From positions 806,001 through 870,000 of the forward strand of contig CAVOTL010000005.1 in assembly GCA_963699345.1 (NCBI GenBank): 64,000 nucleotides of DNA, in the 5' to 3' direction. A program made the translations under genes and the position numbers. The notes below the pieces were generated by a model that was not told the origin of the DNA, did no database searches, and saw only the letters and a program-made list of their open reading frames with translations. This stretch comes from Bog-756 sp963699345 (GTDB taxonomy: Bacteria; Actinomycetota; Acidimicrobiia; Acidimicrobiales; RAAP-2). This document shows positions 62,361 to 64,000 of this stretch, in pieces (within the stretch, counting starts at the first letter, position 1; every line of letters starts with the position of its first letter).

Positions 62361-63131
62361 ATGGAATCGTTGACAGTGGAGTCGGGCATCGATCTGGCCC
62401 TCGCCCGCACGGGGTACGGCCGGGGCACCGCGCCCTGGTCGGCGGGGGGACGGCTCGAGGTCGAGGACGACTGGTGGCTCGCCCTCAGCCACACGCCGTT
62501 CGTCGACTACAACCTCTCCCTCCTGCACGGACCCTCATCGGGCGAGGCCGTGGCCCACGTGCTCGACGCCATCGGCCGGGCGCGGCGTCCGGCACTGGTC
62601 ATGCTGGCGGGGGCCGGTCTCGGGGCCGCCGACGCCCTCGGCGATGCCGGTTGGGTGTGCACGGGTACGCAACCCTTCATGGCCCGCACCGGCGGACCGG
62701 CGGTCGAGGACGCCGCGGCCCGCCCGTTGCGGGCCGAGGAGCTGGCCGAGGCCCGGGTGCTGGCCGGCTCCGCCTTCGGCGTACCCGAGGAGGTCAGCGC
62801 CATCGTCTACTCCGACGGGGCGGTGGACCGACCCGACACCCGGGCGTGGGGGCTGTTCGAGGACGGGATCCTGCGGTGCTGCTCGCTCGCGGTGTGGGTG
62901 GACGGCCAGTTCAACGTGGGCTGGGCCCTGGCCACCGCCCCCGAGCACCAGCGCTCCGGCTACGGGAGGCGCCTGCTGCGCGCCTCCAACTTCTACCGTC
63001 TGCACCGGGGTGGCCCACCGGTGGCGCTGTGCACGGCATCCCCGGCGGGTGAACGGCTCTACCACGAGGAGGGCTACGTCACACTCGAGTACTGGCAGCT
63101 GTGGTCGCGGGCCCGCTGGGTCCTCCGCTGA
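62361..63131 (+). CDS. GNAT-family N-acetyltransferase
   Basis: A 256-residue protein. The N-terminal half is a degenerate GNAT-like or unknown domain; the C-terminal half carries the acetyl-CoA loop in ALATAPEHQRSGYGRRLLRA (R/Q-x-x-G-x-G/A pattern) and the terminal region CTASPAGERLYHEEGYV. It would acetylate an amine using acetyl-CoA in the cytoplasm. AGGGGG precedes ATG 62361. It is divergent from the TetR gene with 167 bp between them, containing the CAGGTGGATCCACCTG palindrome, so it could be controlled by that regulator. Substrate unknown. Confidence 0.83.
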   Translation: MESLTVESGIDLALARTGYGRGTAPWSAGGRLEVEDDWWLALSHTPFVDYNLSLLHGPSSGEAVAHVLDAIGRARRPALVMLAGAGLGAADALGDAGWVCTGTQPFMARTGGPAVEDAAARPLRAEELAEARVLAGSAFGVPEEVSAIVYSDGAVDRPDTRAWGLFEDGILRCCSLAVWVDGQFNVGWALATAPEHQRSGYGRRLLRASNFYRLHRGGPPVALCTASPAGERLYHEEGYVTLEYWQLWSRARWVLR

Positions 63132-63309
63132 CCGGGGCCCCGGCCCGTGGGTCCGATCCGCCGTCGTCGTCCTCGACCACGGCGGCGCCGGTGCGTCCGG
63201 CGGGTCCGTAACGCGCGGCGGCGCCGAGCGTTGTACCAGTCGCGGGCCTCACCCCACCGACGACGGTGGCCGGCCGGCGGACGAGGGGCCCGAGCGAACG
63301 GAGGACATC

Positions 63310-63756
63310 ATGCGCAGCACCCGTGCACGGACCGGCGTCCTGGTCGCGGCGGCCGTCCTGGCCACCGCGGCACCCGCCGCCCTGGCGGTTCCCGCCGGGG
63401 CGGCCACGAGCACACCACCGGTGATCACCGCCCACCCCGACGACGTGATGGTGAACGCCACGACGAAGCTGGTGGGAGCCGGATTCGCGGCGCACACCAC
63501 GGTGCACATCGCCGAGTGCGGAACGACCTCGTGGGTCGTGCCGAACAGTCCGTGTGGCACGACGAACACCGTGACGGTCCGCACCAACGGCAAGGGCCGG
63601 TTCAAGGTGACATTCACGGTCCAGGCCTGTGACGCCACGTCGACCACCGGCACGGGCGGTCTGTCGATGCGCTGCTACATCGGGGTTCCGACGCCCACCG
63701 GCATCGACACGGTCGAGTTGCAGCCCTTCACCCCCATCGTCGTCACGTATCCCTGA
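63310..63756 (+). CDS. Neocarzinostatin-like secreted protein
   Basis: A 148-residue exported protein. Signal peptide: VLVAAAVLATAAPAALAVPA with a cleavage site near AGAA. The mature part resembles the immunoglobulin-like chromoprotein family (neocarzinostatin, macromomycin): KLVGAGFAAHTTVHIAECG, SPCGTTNTVTVRTNGKG, FTVQACDATS and MRCYIGVPTPTG contain the expected two Cys pairs. In Streptomyces these apoproteins carry enediyne antibiotics; no enediyne genes are in this window, so this is more likely an orphan fold relative. GGAGGA precedes ATG 63310. Confidence 0.68.
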   Translation: MRSTRARTGVLVAAAVLATAAPAALAVPAGAATSTPPVITAHPDDVMVNATTKLVGAGFAAHTTVHIAECGTTSWVVPNSPCGTTNTVTVRTNGKGRFKVTFTVQACDATSTTGTGGLSMRCYIGVPTPTGIDTVELQPFTPIVVTYP

Positions 63757-63764
63757 GCGGTACA

Positions 63765-63836
63765 CCCCGGGCCGTTTCGCCGTCCGTCGACGGGGCGGCG
63801 GCCCGGGGACGCCCACCCCTCCCGGTGGTGGGCGTC
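63765..63836. terminator. Double hairpin between convergent genes
   Basis: CCCCGGGCCG (63765-63774) pairs with CGGCCCGGGG (63799-63808), and GACGCCCACC (63808-63817) pairs with GGTGGGCGTC (63827-63836). Both stems are perfect and touch at base 63808. They lie between the neocarzinostatin-like gene and a convergent minus-strand gene, and would serve as a bidirectional terminator. Confidence 0.6.
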
Positions 63837-64000
63837 AACGCCGCTTGGCCAGATAGGCCCGATACCCCTCGGCCAGGGCCAGGAGCTCGGGGTCGGCGTC
63901 GAACCGGGGCTGGAAGGCCTCCCAGGCCGCCTCCCGCTTGGCCGGGATGTACTCGGTCGGCCAGTACCCCTCGTGGGGTCGGTAGTCCTTCAGGACGTTG
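63835..64000 (-). CDS. Unidentified protein, C-terminal fragment (partial)
   Basis: Only the last 54 codons are present; the gene starts beyond the window. The visible chain runs VLKDYRPHEGYWPTEYIPA, then KREAAWEAFQPRFDADPEL and LALAEGYRAYLAKRR before TGA. It is hydrophilic and rich in aromatic residues, with no motif that I can assign. Codon use is like the other genes here. It terminates convergently against the neocarzinostatin-like gene. Confidence 0.6.
   Translation of the reverse strand, partial: NVLKDYRPHEGYWPTEYIPAKREAAWEAFQPRFDADPELLALAEGYRAYLAKRR

Noticed and set aside
1..64000. Search for tRNA genes, CRISPR arrays, insertion sequences, prophage or integron features
   Set aside because: No cloverleaf-like T-loop motif, regularly spaced direct repeats, transposase motifs or integrase motifs were seen by eye; short degenerate tRNA-like signals could be missed without a covariance search.

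Overview
This is a gene-dense chromosomal window of roughly 70% GC with G/C-rich third codon positions. It has no rRNA, tRNA, IS element, phage gene or CRISPR array that I could recognise. The gene content points to a high-GC actinobacterium, most probably class Acidimicrobiia. The main clues are two secreted proteins carrying about 45-residue 'GYWLVASDGGVF'-type repeats, which I associate with Acidimicrobiia; an F420-type LLM oxidoreductase; acyl-CoA metabolism genes; a complete recC-recB-recD operon; and many genes that appear to be transcribed without a leader (a TANNNT box about 6 nt before the start codon). The lineage is inferred from gene content only.

Layout. 1-6.4 kb: end of an MMPL transporter, an aldehyde dehydrogenase, then a coupled MarR - ABC - ABC operon encoding a heterodimeric exporter with one degenerate ATPase site. 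6.5-13.4 kb: a secreted repeat protein, an ABM-fold protein, an isoprenylcysteine methyltransferase-like membrane protein and a beta-carbonic anhydrase; on the minus strand a TrpB2-like synthase and an amidase, both interrupted by single-base frameshifts; then a SAM methyltransferase. 13.4-22.1 kb: recC-recB-recD. 22.3-26.4 kb: a Pro-rich membrane protein and a minus-strand operon MFS transporter - MerR - dienelactone hydrolase - DUF6295. 26.5-31.2 kb: a lipoprotein, an unusual FtsH-like AAA protease and an APC permease preceded by a probable leaderless 24-codon leader ORF. 31.4-35.2 kb: two coupled secreted proteins and a MazF-like-domain protein. 35.4-39.6 kb: a small acidic protein, LLM oxidoreductase, thioesterase, acyl-CoA dehydrogenase and PdxH. 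39.7-49.5 kb: class V aminotransferase plus sulfatase, a 62-residue protein, an SDR - DapB-like dehydrogenase - SnoaL-like operon, another SDR, an alpha/beta hydrolase coupled to a serine hydrolase, and a ThrE-type exporter. 49.6-54.5 kb: sbcD - sbcC (frameshifted) - HNH lipoprotein. 54.5-64 kb: ATP-grasp protein, zinc ribbon, polysaccharide deacetylase with the shared repeats, DUF2505, maleylpyruvate isomerase-like protein, secreted protein, UbiA prenyltransferase, TetR regulator, GNAT, neocarzinostatin-like protein and a partial gene.

Functional themes are double-strand-break repair (RecBCD, SbcCD), envelope and secreted proteins, export and amino-acid transport, and catabolic CoA/oxidoreductase chemistry. 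Translational coupling through ATGA or GTGA overlaps is frequent and defines most operons.

No obvious defence island or mobile system is present. The features I consider most worth checking are the coupled leader ORF in front of the amino-acid permease, the widespread leaderless starts, the operator and antisense-promoter arrangement around the TetR gene, the variant FtsH-like protease, the repeat family shared by two secreted proteins, and the six frameshifts that all look like one extra base.
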